From Microbacterium murale (GTDB taxonomy: Bacteria > Actinomycetota > Actinomycetes > Actinomycetales > Microbacteriaceae): a stretch of 64,000 nucleotides of DNA. Position 1 is the first letter of the stretch, and each line of letters starts with the position of its first letter. The translations under genes were made by a program, and so were the position numbers. The stretch is taken from the NCBI RefSeq assembly GCF_030815955.1, contig NZ_JAUSXK010000001.1, positions 124,001 to 188,000 of the forward strand, read 5' to 3'. The notes beneath the pieces are model-generated. The model saw nothing but the letters and a program-made list of their open reading frames with translations. It was not told where the DNA came from and made no database searches. Positions 25,820 through 35,029 of this stretch are shown piece by piece.

Positions 25820-26584
25820 ATGGGCACAGCACTCTCCGCCCCCTCCGCTCTCCCCCGCGAGGGCAACGCCTCCCGCGCACAGGAGGTGCACCGCCTGCGC
25901 GGCGAGATCGCCCGCATGCAGCGGCGGCGCAGCGATGTACCCTTCCTCCCCCTCGACCCAGCCCTGGAGGGGCTACTGCCCGATCCCGGTCTGCGGGTCG
26001 GTTCCTCATACTCCCTCTCGCCATCACCGAGCCTTCTGGGCGCTCTGCTCGCCGCCCCTTCGCAGAAGGGGTCGTGGTGCGCGATCATCGGCATGCCCAC
26101 GATCGGCGTCGAGGCGATGGCAGGCTTCGGCGTCGAGCTGGACCGTCTCGTCCTCGTGCCTGATCCCGGTCCGCGCTGGCTCACGGTCGCCACTGCGCTC
26201 TCGGAGGTGATCCCGCTCATCGCGGTGCATCCGCGCAGCAGGGTCGCCGATGCAGACATCGCCCGGCTGAACGCGCGCCTGCGCGATCGCGGCTGCACAC
26301 TGCTGGTCACAGCGCCCTGGCCGCAGAGCGAGGCGACGATCCGCGTGGAGGAGACCGAGTGGCACGGCCTTGGCGAAGGCTGGGGGCTCCTCGCCGATCG
26401 CACCGTGACTCTGCGCGCATCGGGGCGGCGGCATGAGGCTCCCAGTCGGGTGCGGGTGCGGATGCCTACCTCCCTCGGACGCGTGGATGCCGCACCGGCG
26501 CCCCTGCGCCCGGTGGCGCCTCTACCCGTGCCAGTACCTCACACGATCAGTGCCGGATCCGGCAGTTGGGCGGCGGCCGGATGA
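25820..26584 (+). CDS. imuA: ImuA-type mutasome protein
   Basis: A 254-aa protein directly before imuB and dnaE2. It has weak RecA-like character in the middle (GVELDRLVLVPDPGPRWLTVATALSE, near residues 105-130) and a Pro-rich tail. In bacteria with this cassette, ImuA helps the accessory factor ImuB and the error-prone polymerase DnaE2 in lesion bypass; in M. tuberculosis the gene is imuA'. The start ATG at 25820 is set by the promoter at 25751-25773; the open frame extends further upstream but without support. Its stop overlaps the imuB start by 4 nt (ATGA). Sequence is poorly conserved in this family, so identification relies largely on context. Confidence 0.85.
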   Translation: MGTALSAPSALPREGNASRAQEVHRLRGEIARMQRRRSDVPFLPLDPALEGLLPDPGLRVGSSYSLSPSPSLLGALLAAPSQKGSWCAIIGMPTIGVEAMAGFGVELDRLVLVPDPGPRWLTVATALSEVIPLIAVHPRSRVADADIARLNARLRDRGCTLLVTAPWPQSEATIRVEETEWHGLGEGWGLLADRTVTLRASGRRHEAPSRVRVRMPTSLGRVDAAPAPLRPVAPLPVPVPHTISAGSGSWAAAG

Positions 26585-28104
26585 GCATGCCCCCTCGTCA
26601 TCTCGTGCTGTGGCTGCCGGACTGGCCGGTGCGGGCAGCGCTCGGAGCACCGCCCGCAGATGAACCCGTCGCCGTCGTGCAGGCGAACATGGTGATCGCG
26701 TGCTCGGCATCCGCCCGAGCGCAGGGAGTGCGGCGCGGCCAGCGCCGGCGGCTGGCGCAGACCCGCTCCCCCTCGCTGCGCCTCATCCCCGCAGATCCTC
26801 GCCGTGACGAGCGCGCCTTCCTGCCCGTGCTGCGTCTGCTGGAAGAACTCGTACCCGGCGTCCAGCCGCTGCGCCCCGGTCTTGCCGCGCTGCGCGCCCG
26901 AGGAGCGGCCCGCTACTACGGCGGAGAGGAGCAGGCAGCGCTGCGCCTCATCGACGCTCTCGCCGAGCATGACCATCCCGGCACTCGTGCGGCCATCGCC
27001 GATGGACTCTTCACTGCAGAGCAGGCCGCGCGTCTGGCAGCACCGGCACTCATCGTCACCCCTGGCGGGTCACAGGAGTTCCTCGCCCCTCTTCCCGTGC
27101 AGGCGCTGGGCGACGAAGAGGTGACCGCCCTGCTCGAAAGGCTGGGCATCCGCACCCTTGCGGAGTTCGCCGCCCTCGCCGAGACCGACATCCGCGACCG
27201 GCTGGGTGAGCGCGGGGCGAGGTTGCACGCGCTGGCCTCCGGCGCCGATTCCCGACCGCTGGTGCCGCAGCATCCAGAACCGGAGCTCGCACGCGAGGTC
27301 GTGTTCGAGACGCCCCTCGAACAGGCCGATCAGGTGGCGTTCGCGGTGCGGCAGACAGCGGATGCCGTCACCGCGGCTCTCGCCGAGCTCTCACAGGTGT
27401 GCACCGAGGTACGGATCGACCTGACCGATGATGACGGAGCGATCTCGACGCGGGTGTGGATGCACCCGACCTCTTTCGAGGCGAGCGACCTGGTCGATCG
27501 GGTGCGCTGGCAGTTGGAGTCCCTTCCCGCATCTGCGAAGTCCGATCGCGCATCGGCAGGCATCGCCGAAGTGCGGATCGTGCCGACCAGGGTCGATGAC
27601 AGCGCCCATCACCAGCCCGGCCTCTTCGGACAGGGACCGCAGCAGCGACTGCACCATGCCGTCTCCCGGGTGCAGGCGATGCTCGGTCATCGCGGCGTGG
27701 TCACCCCTGTGGTCGTGGGCGGGCGCCGGCTCGCCGACCGACAGCTGCTTCAACCCTGGGGCGACCGGGTTCCCTCGGAGCGCGATGCCGCACTGCCCTG
27801 GCCTGGCAGCCTGCCTCCGCCGTATCCTTCCGAGATATTCAATCCACCGCTGCCCGCACGGCTGACCGCGGCAGATGGCACGCCGCCGCGGGTGGACGAG
27901 CGTGGCGCGCTCTCCGCCGCCCCCGCTTGGATCGAGGAGACGGCGGTTTCCAGCTGGGCGGGCCCCTGGCCGCTGCGCGAGCGCACCTGGGACAAGGAGC
28001 AGGCCCGCCTCGCACAACGCCTTCAGATCGTCGACGAGTCGCAGCGTGCCTGGCTGGTGCTCTGGGAGGACGACTCCTGGTGGGTCGAAGGGCGGTACCG
28101 CTGA
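26581..28104 (+). CDS. imuB: Catalytically inactive Y-family polymerase ImuB
   Basis: A 507-aa Y-family-like protein. The N-terminal region reads LVLWLPDWPVRAAL where active polymerases have a metal-binding Asp followed by aromatic residues. The usual SIDE motif is replaced by GLAALRARGAARYYGG, so the active site acids are missing, as is typical of ImuB. A helix-hairpin-helix region follows (LLERLGIRTLAEFAAL, near residue 190) and a long C-terminal tail ends in PWPLRERTWDKEQARLAQ. ImuB is the hub that ties DnaE2 and ImuA to the sliding clamp. It starts inside the imuA stop codon and ends with a one-base overlap with dnaE2 (TGATG), so the three are cotranslated. Confidence 0.92.
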   Translation: MSMPPRHLVLWLPDWPVRAALGAPPADEPVAVVQANMVIACSASARAQGVRRGQRRRLAQTRSPSLRLIPADPRRDERAFLPVLRLLEELVPGVQPLRPGLAALRARGAARYYGGEEQAALRLIDALAEHDHPGTRAAIADGLFTAEQAARLAAPALIVTPGGSQEFLAPLPVQALGDEEVTALLERLGIRTLAEFAALAETDIRDRLGERGARLHALASGADSRPLVPQHPEPELAREVVFETPLEQADQVAFAVRQTADAVTAALAELSQVCTEVRIDLTDDDGAISTRVWMHPTSFEASDLVDRVRWQLESLPASAKSDRASAGIAEVRIVPTRVDDSAHHQPGLFGQGPQQRLHHAVSRVQAMLGHRGVVTPVVVGGRRLADRQLLQPWGDRVPSERDAALPWPGSLPPPYPSEIFNPPLPARLTAADGTPPRVDERGALSAAPAWIEETAVSSWAGPWPLRERTWDKEQARLAQRLQIVDESQRAWLVLWEDDSWWVEGRYR

Positions 28105-31100
28105 TGGGCTTCCACAATCCTCCACTGACCTGGAAAGAGCTCGAGCAGACCCTCAGCGGGCGCGCGCCATCCGAGCCGGCAGAGCTTCGACCACGGCCGG
28201 ATCCGGGGCCGATCAGCCGTCGAAGGGTTCCGACGCCTCCGCCGACGGTCATCCCACCCGAAGACGCCGTCCCCTACGCCGAGCTGCACGCCCACACGTC
28301 GTACTCCTTTCTCGATGGTGCCTCATCCTCCGAAGATCTGCTCGCCGAGGCGGCACGGCTCGGACTCACGGCTCTCGCCATCACCGACCACGACGGCTTC
28401 TACGGCGCCGCCAGGTTCGCAGAGGTCGCTGATCTGATGAAGAGCGGACTGCAGACCGTCTTCGGCGCCGAGCTGTCGCTCGGACTCCCCGCTCCACAGG
28501 GCGGCGTCCCCGACCCTGTGGGAGAGCATCTGCTCGTGCTGGCCCGCGGGCTCGAGGGGTACCATCGCCTCGCCGGAGCGATCACCAGGGCGCAACTGCG
28601 CGGTGGTGAGAAGGGGCGCCCGGTCTACGACCTCGATGATCTGGCATCGAGCGCGGACGGGAACTGGACGATCCTCACCGGATGCCGCAAGGGCGGCGTG
28701 CGCCAGGGGCTCGCGGCAGGCGATGCCGCGACGCCGCTGCGCCGCCTCGTCGACCTGTTCGGCAGGGACAACGTCGCCGTCGAACTCTTCGACCACGGCG
28801 ATCCGCAGGACACTCGCCGTAACGACGCCCTCACCGATCTCGCCACCGAACACCGCCTCCCCGTGGTGGCGACGAACAACGTGCACTATGCGACTCCCGA
28901 GCGCGCCGGACTCGCAGAGGCCATGGCCGCGGTGCGCGCGGTGCGCAGCATGGATGATCTGGACGGGTGGCTGCCCTCCCACGGTGCAGCGCATCTGCGC
29001 AGCGGCGCTGAGATGACCGCGCGATTCCAGCGTTACCCCGGTGCGATCTCGCACGGCCTCCTCATCGCCGAGGAGTCCGCCTTCCCGCTGCGACGCGCAC
29101 GACCGGATCTGCCGAGGCAGAAGGTGCCGGAGGGGCACACCCCGATGAGCTGGCTGCGCCGGCTGGTGTGGGATGCCGTCCCCGCCAGGTATCCCCGCCT
29201 CGACGACGACGGGCGAGCCAGGATCGACCGCGAACTGAACGTGATCGAGGAGAAGGATTTCCCCGGCTACTTCCTGATCGTGCACGGGATCGTCGCCGAG
29301 GCGAAGCGTCGCGGCATCCTCTGCCAGGGGCGAGGATCTGCTGCGGCGAGCGCCGTCTGCTATCTGCTCGGCATCACCGCGGTCGACCCGATCCTCTACG
29401 GGCTGCCGTTCGAGCGGTTCCTCGCCAGCACCCGCACCGAAGAGCCCGACATAGATGTGGACTTCGACTCCGGGCGACGCGAGGAGATCATCCAGTGGGT
29501 CTACGAGCAGTACGGGCGTGAACGCGCGGCGCAGGTGGCGAACGTCATCCAGTACCGTCCGAAGAACGCCGTGCGCGACATGGCGAGAGCACTGGGATAC
29601 TCCCCCGGACAGCAGGATGCCTGGTCACGTCAGGTCGACGGCTGGGGTGCCGACCTCATGCCCGTGGACGGCCATGACATCCCCGAGACTGTGCTGGAGT
29701 ACGCCAGCGATGTGCTGAAAGCGCCACGGCACCTCGGCATCCACTCCGGCGGAATGGTGCTCACCGCGCGCCCGGTCGGAGAGGTCGTGCCGGTCGAGCA
29801 CGCCCGGATGGAGAATCGCACCGTCATCCAGTGGGACAAGGACGACGCCGCCTGGATGGGACTGGTGAAGTTCGACCTGCTGGGGCTGGGGATGCTCGCC
29901 GCCCTGCAGAACTGCTTCGAGATCATCGCCGCAACCACCGGGGAGAGCTGGACGCTGGAGACCATCCCCAAGGAGGAGCCGGCGGTCTACGACATGCTCT
30001 GCCGCGCCGACTCGATCGGGGTGTTCCAGGTGGAATCGCGTGCGCAGATCGGCCTGCTCCCCCGGCTGCAGCCCCGCTGCTTCTACGATCTCGCCATCCA
30101 GATCGCCCTCATCCGCCCCGGTCCGATCCAGGGCGGTGCGGTGCACCCCTTCGTACGCCGCAAGATGGAGAAGGACCGCATCGACGAGGAGAATCGTCGC
30201 CGGGCAGCCCGCGGCGAGGCTCCGACGCCACCGATGGAGATCCCCTACCCGCACCCGGTCCTCAAGCCGGCGTTGGAGCGCACGCTCGGCATTCCCATCT
30301 TCCAGGAGCAGCTCATCCAGATGGCCACGACGATCGGCGACTGCACGGCCGACGAGGCTGACACCCTCCGTCGTGCCATGGGCTCCAAGCGCGGTCTGGA
30401 GCGGATCGACAGCATCCGCGACAAGCTGTACGCCGGCATGGCGCGGCACGGCCTTTCTCATGAGCAGGCCGATCGCATCTACGAGCAGATCCAGGCGTTC
30501 TCGAACTTCGGCTTCGCCGAGTCGCACTCCCTGTCGTTCGCGCTGCTCGTCTACGCCAGCTCCTGGCTGAAACTGCACTACCCCGCCGCCTTCCTCGCCG
30601 GTCTCCTGCGCTCCCAGCCGATGGGCTTCTACTCCGCGTCGACGCTCACCGCTGATGCCAGGCGGCACGGTGTGGAGGTGCGCAGGCCAGACCTCCACGC
30701 ATCGGCGGCGACCGACTCCCTGGAGCCCCTGTCTCTGGAAGACCTGACGGATTCCCCCGCTCAGACCGGGCGGGACTCCTGCCGCACGTACGAGCAGCCG
30801 GCTGCGCCCCGTTTCGACAGGAATGCACCGGATGAGTCGGCAGAGCACCGTCGTGACGGCGCCTTCGCCGTGCGCCTCGGCCTCAGCGAGGTACGCGGGA
30901 TAGGAAAGTCGATGGCGGAACGCATCGTGGCAGAGCGGGAGGCGAACGGCCCCTACCGTGACCTGCACGATCTGGTGCGGCGCACGGATGCCACAGCCGC
31001 TCAGCTGGAGTCTCTGGCCACGGCGGGCGCCTTCGAATGTCTCGGGCTGAAGCGCCGCGAGGCGATCTGGCTCGCAGGCGCCGCCGCATCCGACCGCGCC

Positions 31101-31568
31101 CGCTTCCTGCCCGGCACGACCGTGTCGGTGCAGCCTCCGCTGTTCACCGACCAGACGAGCTATGAGCAGCTGGCCGCAGATCTCTCCGCCACCGGCGTCT
31201 CCACGGATGACCATCCGATGGCGCACTTCCGCTCCGCACTGGGCGAGCGGGGCGTGCTCACCGCCGCGCAGCTGCGCGAGCATGAGGTCGGACGGCGCAT
31301 CGAGGTCGCCGGTCTCGTCACTCACCGGCAGCGCCCTGCGACAGCGGCCGGGGTCACGTTCCTGAACCTCGAGGACGAGCACGGACTCGTCAACGTGGTC
31401 TGTTCGACCGGGGTCTGGAACCGCTATCGACGAGTCGCAAGAGACTCGCCGGCGCTGATCGTCCGCGGCATGCTGGAGCGTTCCCCCGAGGGCGTCATCA
31501 ATGTGCTCGCAGACGGATTCCAGGATCTGCGCACCGGCATCGAGCATCGATCCCGCGACTTCCGATGA
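28104..31568 (+). CDS. dnaE2: Error-prone DNA polymerase DnaE2
   Basis: A 1154-aa C-family polymerase used in damage-induced mutagenesis. The PHP domain starts near residue 52 (YAELHAHTSYSFLDGASS, then ITDHDGFYGA). The catalytic Asp pair lies in PDIDVDFDSGRRE near residue 446-458. The finger and thumb regions follow (ALIRPGPIQGGAVHPFVRRK near 670), then a helix-hairpin-helix (VRGIGKSMAERIVAE near 930) and an OB fold near the end. A stretch around residues 870-915 is poorly conserved and longer than usual. The ATG overlaps the imuB stop by one base. The whole cassette makes a translesion machine that raises mutation under DNA damage. Confidence 0.96.
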   Translation: MGFHNPPLTWKELEQTLSGRAPSEPAELRPRPDPGPISRRRVPTPPPTVIPPEDAVPYAELHAHTSYSFLDGASSSEDLLAEAARLGLTALAITDHDGFYGAARFAEVADLMKSGLQTVFGAELSLGLPAPQGGVPDPVGEHLLVLARGLEGYHRLAGAITRAQLRGGEKGRPVYDLDDLASSADGNWTILTGCRKGGVRQGLAAGDAATPLRRLVDLFGRDNVAVELFDHGDPQDTRRNDALTDLATEHRLPVVATNNVHYATPERAGLAEAMAAVRAVRSMDDLDGWLPSHGAAHLRSGAEMTARFQRYPGAISHGLLIAEESAFPLRRARPDLPRQKVPEGHTPMSWLRRLVWDAVPARYPRLDDDGRARIDRELNVIEEKDFPGYFLIVHGIVAEAKRRGILCQGRGSAAASAVCYLLGITAVDPILYGLPFERFLASTRTEEPDIDVDFDSGRREEIIQWVYEQYGRERAAQVANVIQYRPKNAVRDMARALGYSPGQQDAWSRQVDGWGADLMPVDGHDIPETVLEYASDVLKAPRHLGIHSGGMVLTARPVGEVVPVEHARMENRTVIQWDKDDAAWMGLVKFDLLGLGMLAALQNCFEIIAATTGESWTLETIPKEEPAVYDMLCRADSIGVFQVESRAQIGLLPRLQPRCFYDLAIQIALIRPGPIQGGAVHPFVRRKMEKDRIDEENRRRAARGEAPTPPMEIPYPHPVLKPALERTLGIPIFQEQLIQMATTIGDCTADEADTLRRAMGSKRGLERIDSIRDKLYAGMARHGLSHEQADRIYEQIQAFSNFGFAESHSLSFALLVYASSWLKLHYPAAFLAGLLRSQPMGFYSASTLTADARRHGVEVRRPDLHASAATDSLEPLSLEDLTDSPAQTGRDSCRTYEQPAAPRFDRNAPDESAEHRRDGAFAVRLGLSEVRGIGKSMAERIVAEREANGPYRDLHDLVRRTDATAAQLESLATAGAFECLGLKRREAIWLAGAAASDRARFLPGTTVSVQPPLFTDQTSYEQLAADLSATGVSTDDHPMAHFRSALGERGVLTAAQLREHEVGRRIEVAGLVTHRQRPATAAGVTFLNLEDEHGLVNVVCSTGVWNRYRRVARDSPALIVRGMLERSPEGVINVLADGFQDLRTGIEHRSRDFR

Positions 31569-31607
31569 GCGTGTCACCACCTCGCCATCAACTGCTATTT
31601 TCAGAGA

Positions 31608-32426
31608 ATGGTGAATTTAGATCGACGGCTACCCCGCCCCGGCTGCGATCTGCGGTTCTTCGACAGCGGCGGAACCGGTCATGGCGTCGTCTTCACGCAC
31701 GGCGCGGGGGTGGACCATTCGATGTTCGATGCTCAGGCGCGCGCCGCACAGGAGGCAGGGTTCCGCGTCATCTGCTGGGATCTTCGCGGACATGGCGCAT
31801 CCGTTCTCGATGACGGCATCCGCTTTCGCGCAGCGGACGCGCTCGACGACCTCGTTTCGCTCGTCGGCCACCTGGAGCTGGAGCGCCCTACGCTGATCGG
31901 CCACTCCCTCGGCGGCAATCTGTCGCAGACCGTCGTGAAGCGTCATCCCGGACTCGCCGCCGGCCTCATCATCGTCGATTCCACCTGGAACGCCGGGCCG
32001 TTGACGATAATGGAGCGCTTCGGGCTCCGCCTGGCCGCACCGCTTCTCGCGCTGGTCCCCGCGGCAAGACTCCCAGAGCTCATGGCGAAGGCGTCGGCGA
32101 CGACTCCCGCCGGCGTCGCCTACGCACGCGAATGCTTCGCACTGATGCCGAAGCGGGTGTTCCTCGACGTCTGGCGCGCCACGCTCTCGCTGGTCGATCC
32201 CGATCCTGACGCGCTGACGCCCGTGCCACTCACGCTCATCCGCGGCGCAGAGGATCGCACCGGGAACATCACGGCGGCGATGCCGCGATGGGCGGCTGCA
32301 GAGAACATCGCAGAACACGTCATACCCACCGCAGGGCACATCTCACCACTGGATGCCCCGGGCAGGGTAAGCAGCGCGATCCTGAACGCGCTGATCTCCC
32401 AGAGCAGGAGCACAGAGCATGGATGA
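31608..32426 (+). CDS. Alpha/beta fold hydrolase
   Basis: A 272-aa cytoplasmic hydrolase. The nucleophile elbow is IGHSLGGN (Ser100). An oxyanion region FTHGAGVDHSMFDAQ lies near residues 29-43, an acidic residue after LIRGAEDRTGN near 215, and the catalytic His in TAGHISPLDAP near 247. The ATG at 31608 follows TATTTT (31596-31601) by 6 nt, which implies a leaderless mRNA. Its end overlaps the next gene, a GbsR/MarR regulator, by 8 nt, so the regulator may control a pathway that includes this hydrolase. The substrate cannot be named. Confidence 0.85.
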   Translation: MVNLDRRLPRPGCDLRFFDSGGTGHGVVFTHGAGVDHSMFDAQARAAQEAGFRVICWDLRGHGASVLDDGIRFRAADALDDLVSLVGHLELERPTLIGHSLGGNLSQTVVKRHPGLAAGLIIVDSTWNAGPLTIMERFGLRLAAPLLALVPAARLPELMAKASATTPAGVAYARECFALMPKRVFLDVWRATLSLVDPDPDALTPVPLTLIRGAEDRTGNITAAMPRWAAAENIAEHVIPTAGHISPLDAPGRVSSAILNALISQSRSTEHG

Positions 32427-32850
32427 CGAGCGTCAACGATTCGTCAACACGGTCGGCGACCTGCTCACCTCCTGGAACCTCTCCCGCGCCACCGGTCGTG
32501 TATACGGCTATCTGCTCATCAGTGCAGAACCGGCGTCGTCGGATCAGCTCCGCGCAGTGTTGTCACTGAGTACGGGTGCGGTGAGCGCTTCCGTCCGCGA
32601 ACTCGTCTCGTGGGGGCTGGCGCGGACCATTCCGCAACCGGGCAGCAGACGACTGCTCATCGAGGCTGCGGGCGGGTTCGAGCAGCTTCTCGCAGCGAGT
32701 CACGAGCGTGCCCGCGCATTCGTCCGCACTCTGCGTGCCGGAGAGGACGTCGTCGAGGGCGAACACGCTGTCGCCCGCCTGCGCGATGTCACCGACCTCT
32801 TCGAGGCGTACATCGATTCCGGGGAGCGGATGCTGCGCGAGCGCACCTGA
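32419..32850 (+). CDS. GbsR/MarR family transcriptional regulator
   Basis: A 143-aa winged-helix regulator. The DNA-binding part reads [52 protein letters not shown] over residues ~14-65, matching the GbsR-like subgroup of MarR proteins. The C-terminal helices include the pattern AFVRTLRAGEDVVEGEHAVARLRDV typical of actinobacterial members. It overlaps the upstream hydrolase gene by 8 nt and is probably cotranscribed with it. No operator could be assigned with confidence. Confidence 0.85.
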   Translation: MDDERQRFVNTVGDLLTSWNLSRATGRVYGYLLISAEPASSDQLRAVLSLSTGAVSASVRELVSWGLARTIPQPGSRRLLIEAAGGFEQLLAASHERARAFVRTLRAGEDVVEGEHAVARLRDVTDLFEAYIDSGERMLRERT

Positions 32851-32868
32851 CCCCGCCCGCGCGCGATC

Positions 32869-33249
32869 TCACCAGAAGCGCGGTGGCTCCGGCTCAGGGA
32901 CGGTGTCGGCCCCACCCCAGCGGAGCGCCTCGACGCTTGCAGCTTCGGCCGCAGCATCCGCTCCGCGCAGCGCGACATCGGCCTCTGCCGAGCCGGGGCC
33001 GGTCGGATCGACCACGAGCATTGTCTTGATCCCACCTCTCGTCGGGGCGATCACGCATTCGATGACGCGGCCGGTCCAGCCCACGGCGTCCGACACGGAC
33101 GAGGACTCCTGCCGATAGCGGATGCGGGTCTCCAGGTCGGTCACGACGACGACCGAGCGCGAGCCCGTGTCATCGGCCCTCTCGGTCACCTCAACGCGAT
33201 GTCCGTACGGGATCGGTGCCGGCACCGCGATCGTGATCGTCCTGTCCAT
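32869..33249 (-). CDS. Hypothetical protein (126 aa)
   Basis: No family was recognised. The protein is small, without signal peptide or membrane segment. The first 80 residues look beta-rich (TITIAVPAPIPYGHRVEVTE, SVVVVTDLETRIRY, GRVIECVIAPTRGGIKTMLVV), followed by an Ala/Glu-rich tail ending EPEPPRFW. The ATG at 33249 lies 6 nt after a TAGGCT -10 box (33256-33261), the same leaderless pattern as its real-gene neighbours, which supports it being a true gene. It is convergent with the GbsR/MarR gene (18 nt gap). Confidence 0.7.
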   Translation of the reverse strand: MDRTITIAVPAPIPYGHRVEVTERADDTGSRSVVVVTDLETRIRYRQESSSVSDAVGWTGRVIECVIAPTRGGIKTMLVVDPTGPGSAEADVALRGADAAAEAASVEALRWGGADTVPEPEPPRFW

Positions 33250-33343
33250 GGCTCCAGCCTATGAACTTACGGCCCGCAGACAAGTGGAACATTGACGCCT
33301 TCACCATGCGATGCCAAAGTGAGGCACACAAGGAGGTGCTGCC

Positions 33344-33532
33344 ATGCGCGAGTACTCATTCGTGAGCATCCCCATCGCCCGTCGTCGCGGAGGCACTGCG
33401 CTGAAGGGCGACTACCGCGATGTGATCCAGGACAAAGCAGCCAGCGGCTGGGAGTTCGTCCAGGCGATCCCGTTCGACACGGACATGCAACCGCACCTCG
33501 ATCTGGTGTTCACGCGAGAGGTAGGACAATGA
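33344..33532 (+). CDS. DUF4177 domain-containing protein (62 aa)
   Basis: A very small protein with the DUF4177 pattern: aromatic beta strand at the start (REYSFVSIPI), a helix with the LKGDYRDVIQDKAASGWEFVQAIP motif (residues ~20-43), and a closing strand (PHLDLVFTREV). The ATG has a good AAGGAGG site 6 nt upstream. Its stop overlaps the next start (ATGA). The function of the family is unknown. It is cotranslated with a DUF2165 membrane protein. Confidence 0.8.
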   Translation: MREYSFVSIPIARRRGGTALKGDYRDVIQDKAASGWEFVQAIPFDTDMQPHLDLVFTREVGQ

Positions 33533-34041
33533 GACACCCGCTTCGCCTGCTGCAGGCCTTCACGCTGTTCTGCGCCGGACTCTTCGGCCTCTTCGTCTTC
33601 CTGGGCAATTTGATGGACTACGACTCGAACTATCAGTTCGTGAAGCACGTGCTGTCCATGGACACCACCTTCGAGGGCAACGCACTCATGTGGCGCGCGA
33701 TCACTGTGCCATGGGTGTGGACCGTCGGCTACATCGGCATCATCGTCGCCGAGGGGGTCTTCGCCGCACTGGGGCTGATCGGCGGCGTGAAGCTGTTCCT
33801 GCGTCGCGACGCCGACCTCGCGAGCTACGACAAGGCGCGCACCTGGGGCTATGCCGCCTATGCGATGGGCTTCACGATCTGGTTCATCGGCTTCATCGTC
33901 ATCGGGTCCGAGTGGTTCGCGATGTGGCAGTCCAGCAGCTGGAACGGCAAAGACACCGCCATGCCGCTCGCCATCCTCTGGGCAGGCTTCGCCGTGCTGC
34001 TCGCCCTGAACGAGTCGGAGCACGCGGTCGAGGCGAAATAG
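33529..34041 (+). CDS. DUF2165 family integral membrane protein
   Basis: A 170-aa protein with four membrane helices (residues ~8-28, 60-82, 100-122, 140-160). The family pattern is seen in FLGNLMDYDSNYQFVKHVLSMDTTF in the first loop and in the third helix region GFTIWFIGFIVIGSEWFAMWQS. The start was placed at the ATG that overlaps the DUF4177 stop; longer versions of the frame lack support. The TAG stop codon is itself part of the -10 box of the next gene (TAGACT, 34039-34044). Function unknown. Confidence 0.85.
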   Translation: MRHPLRLLQAFTLFCAGLFGLFVFLGNLMDYDSNYQFVKHVLSMDTTFEGNALMWRAITVPWVWTVGYIGIIVAEGVFAALGLIGGVKLFLRRDADLASYDKARTWGYAAYAMGFTIWFIGFIVIGSEWFAMWQSSSWNGKDTAMPLAILWAGFAVLLALNESEHAVEAK

Positions 34042-34050
34042 ACTCGCCCC

Positions 34051-35019
34051 ATGCCGGCACTCCGTCTCGATGCACGCGCGGGACGACTTTATTTCGCCAT
34101 GCAGTCGCTGGCGGGCATCGGCTGGTGGATCGGCGTGTTCTTGAGCGACAGCATCCGCACGCTCACTCTCGGAGAGCTGAGTCCGACGGTCGTCGCGTGG
34201 TTCGACATCCCGTTGTTCGTGATCGGCTCCGCCTTGGTCGCGTGCGGGGTGCGCCGGCTGGTCTGGGTCGTCGCATCGTGGACCGTTCTGGTGAGCGGCG
34301 GCATGGCGCTCTACGCGACGTTCACCGGTCTCGCGGGCTGGGGTGCGCTGCTGATGATCGCTGCGGCGGTCGGCAGCGTGGCGGCAGGCCTGCTGGTATG
34401 GCTCGGCCGACTGCCCACGGAGTGGATCCTGTTCGGCCCGTTCGCCATCCGCCTGGCACCCGTGACGTCCACCTCTGCGCACGTGGCGCGCACCACCGGT
34501 CAGGTGATCGCGTTCTGGGGGCTGTTCCTCGCAGTGTTCCCCGTGATCATCGCATTCGTCGAGCACCGGTGGAATCTGCATCTACCGCTTCCGGATCCGA
34601 CGCGGTGGGCGGGTGCGGCTCTGCTCCTCGCCGCGAGCATGCTCGGCATCTGGTCGGCGGCGGCGATGTCGACGCGGGGCGAGGGCACGCCTCTCCCCTC
34701 CGCGACCGCGCGCCGACTGGTGATCGCCGGGCCGTATCGATTCGTGCGCAATCCGATGGCGTTGGCCGGCATCGCGCAGGGAGTGGCGGTCGGGCTCATC
34801 ATCGGTTCCTGGCTCGTCGTCGTGTACGCACTGTGCGGTTCATTGGTATGGAACTGGATCGTGCGACCGCTCGAGGAGGCAGACCTCGGCAGACGGTTCG
34901 GATCCGCGTATCTCGAGTACGCCCGTGCCGTGCGGTGCTGGCTCCCCCGCCTCACGCCTTTCCTTCCAGACGGTGAACATCCCGTGACTCAGCGGAGATC
35001 CTCAGGCACCGCCTCCTAG
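34051..35019 (+). CDS. Isoprenylcysteine carboxyl methyltransferase-like membrane protein
   Basis: A 322-aa polytopic protein. The N-terminal two thirds hold about six hydrophobic segments. The C-terminal ~100 residues carry the ICMT/PEMT-type motif: AGPYRFVRNPMALAGIAQG near residue 228, then the acidic pair in RPLEEADLGRRFGSAYLEYARAV near 270-292. Such enzymes methylate lipids or small membrane-bound molecules with SAM. The ATG is 6 nt after a TAGACT -10 box that overlaps the upstream stop codon, so it has its own leaderless promoter. Substrate unknown. Confidence 0.85.
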   Translation: MPALRLDARAGRLYFAMQSLAGIGWWIGVFLSDSIRTLTLGELSPTVVAWFDIPLFVIGSALVACGVRRLVWVVASWTVLVSGGMALYATFTGLAGWGALLMIAAAVGSVAAGLLVWLGRLPTEWILFGPFAIRLAPVTSTSAHVARTTGQVIAFWGLFLAVFPVIIAFVEHRWNLHLPLPDPTRWAGAALLLAASMLGIWSAAAMSTRGEGTPLPSATARRLVIAGPYRFVRNPMALAGIAQGVAVGLIIGSWLVVVYALCGSLVWNWIVRPLEEADLGRRFGSAYLEYARAVRCWLPRLTPFLPDGEHPVTQRRSSGTAS

Positions 35020-35029
35020 CCTGGAAGGC

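Noticed and set aside
25727..25820. LexA (SOS) box before imuA
   Set aside because: No GAAC-N4-GTTC-type palindrome was found. The nearest candidate TTCGTAGATAAATTCGA lacks the core. A PafBC-like motif fits better.
29625..31580. Long minus-strand open frame opposite dnaE2
   Set aside because: No domain, many Arg/Gly/Val-rich stretches, and it is exactly opposite strongly conserved polymerase code. It is a GC-bias shadow.
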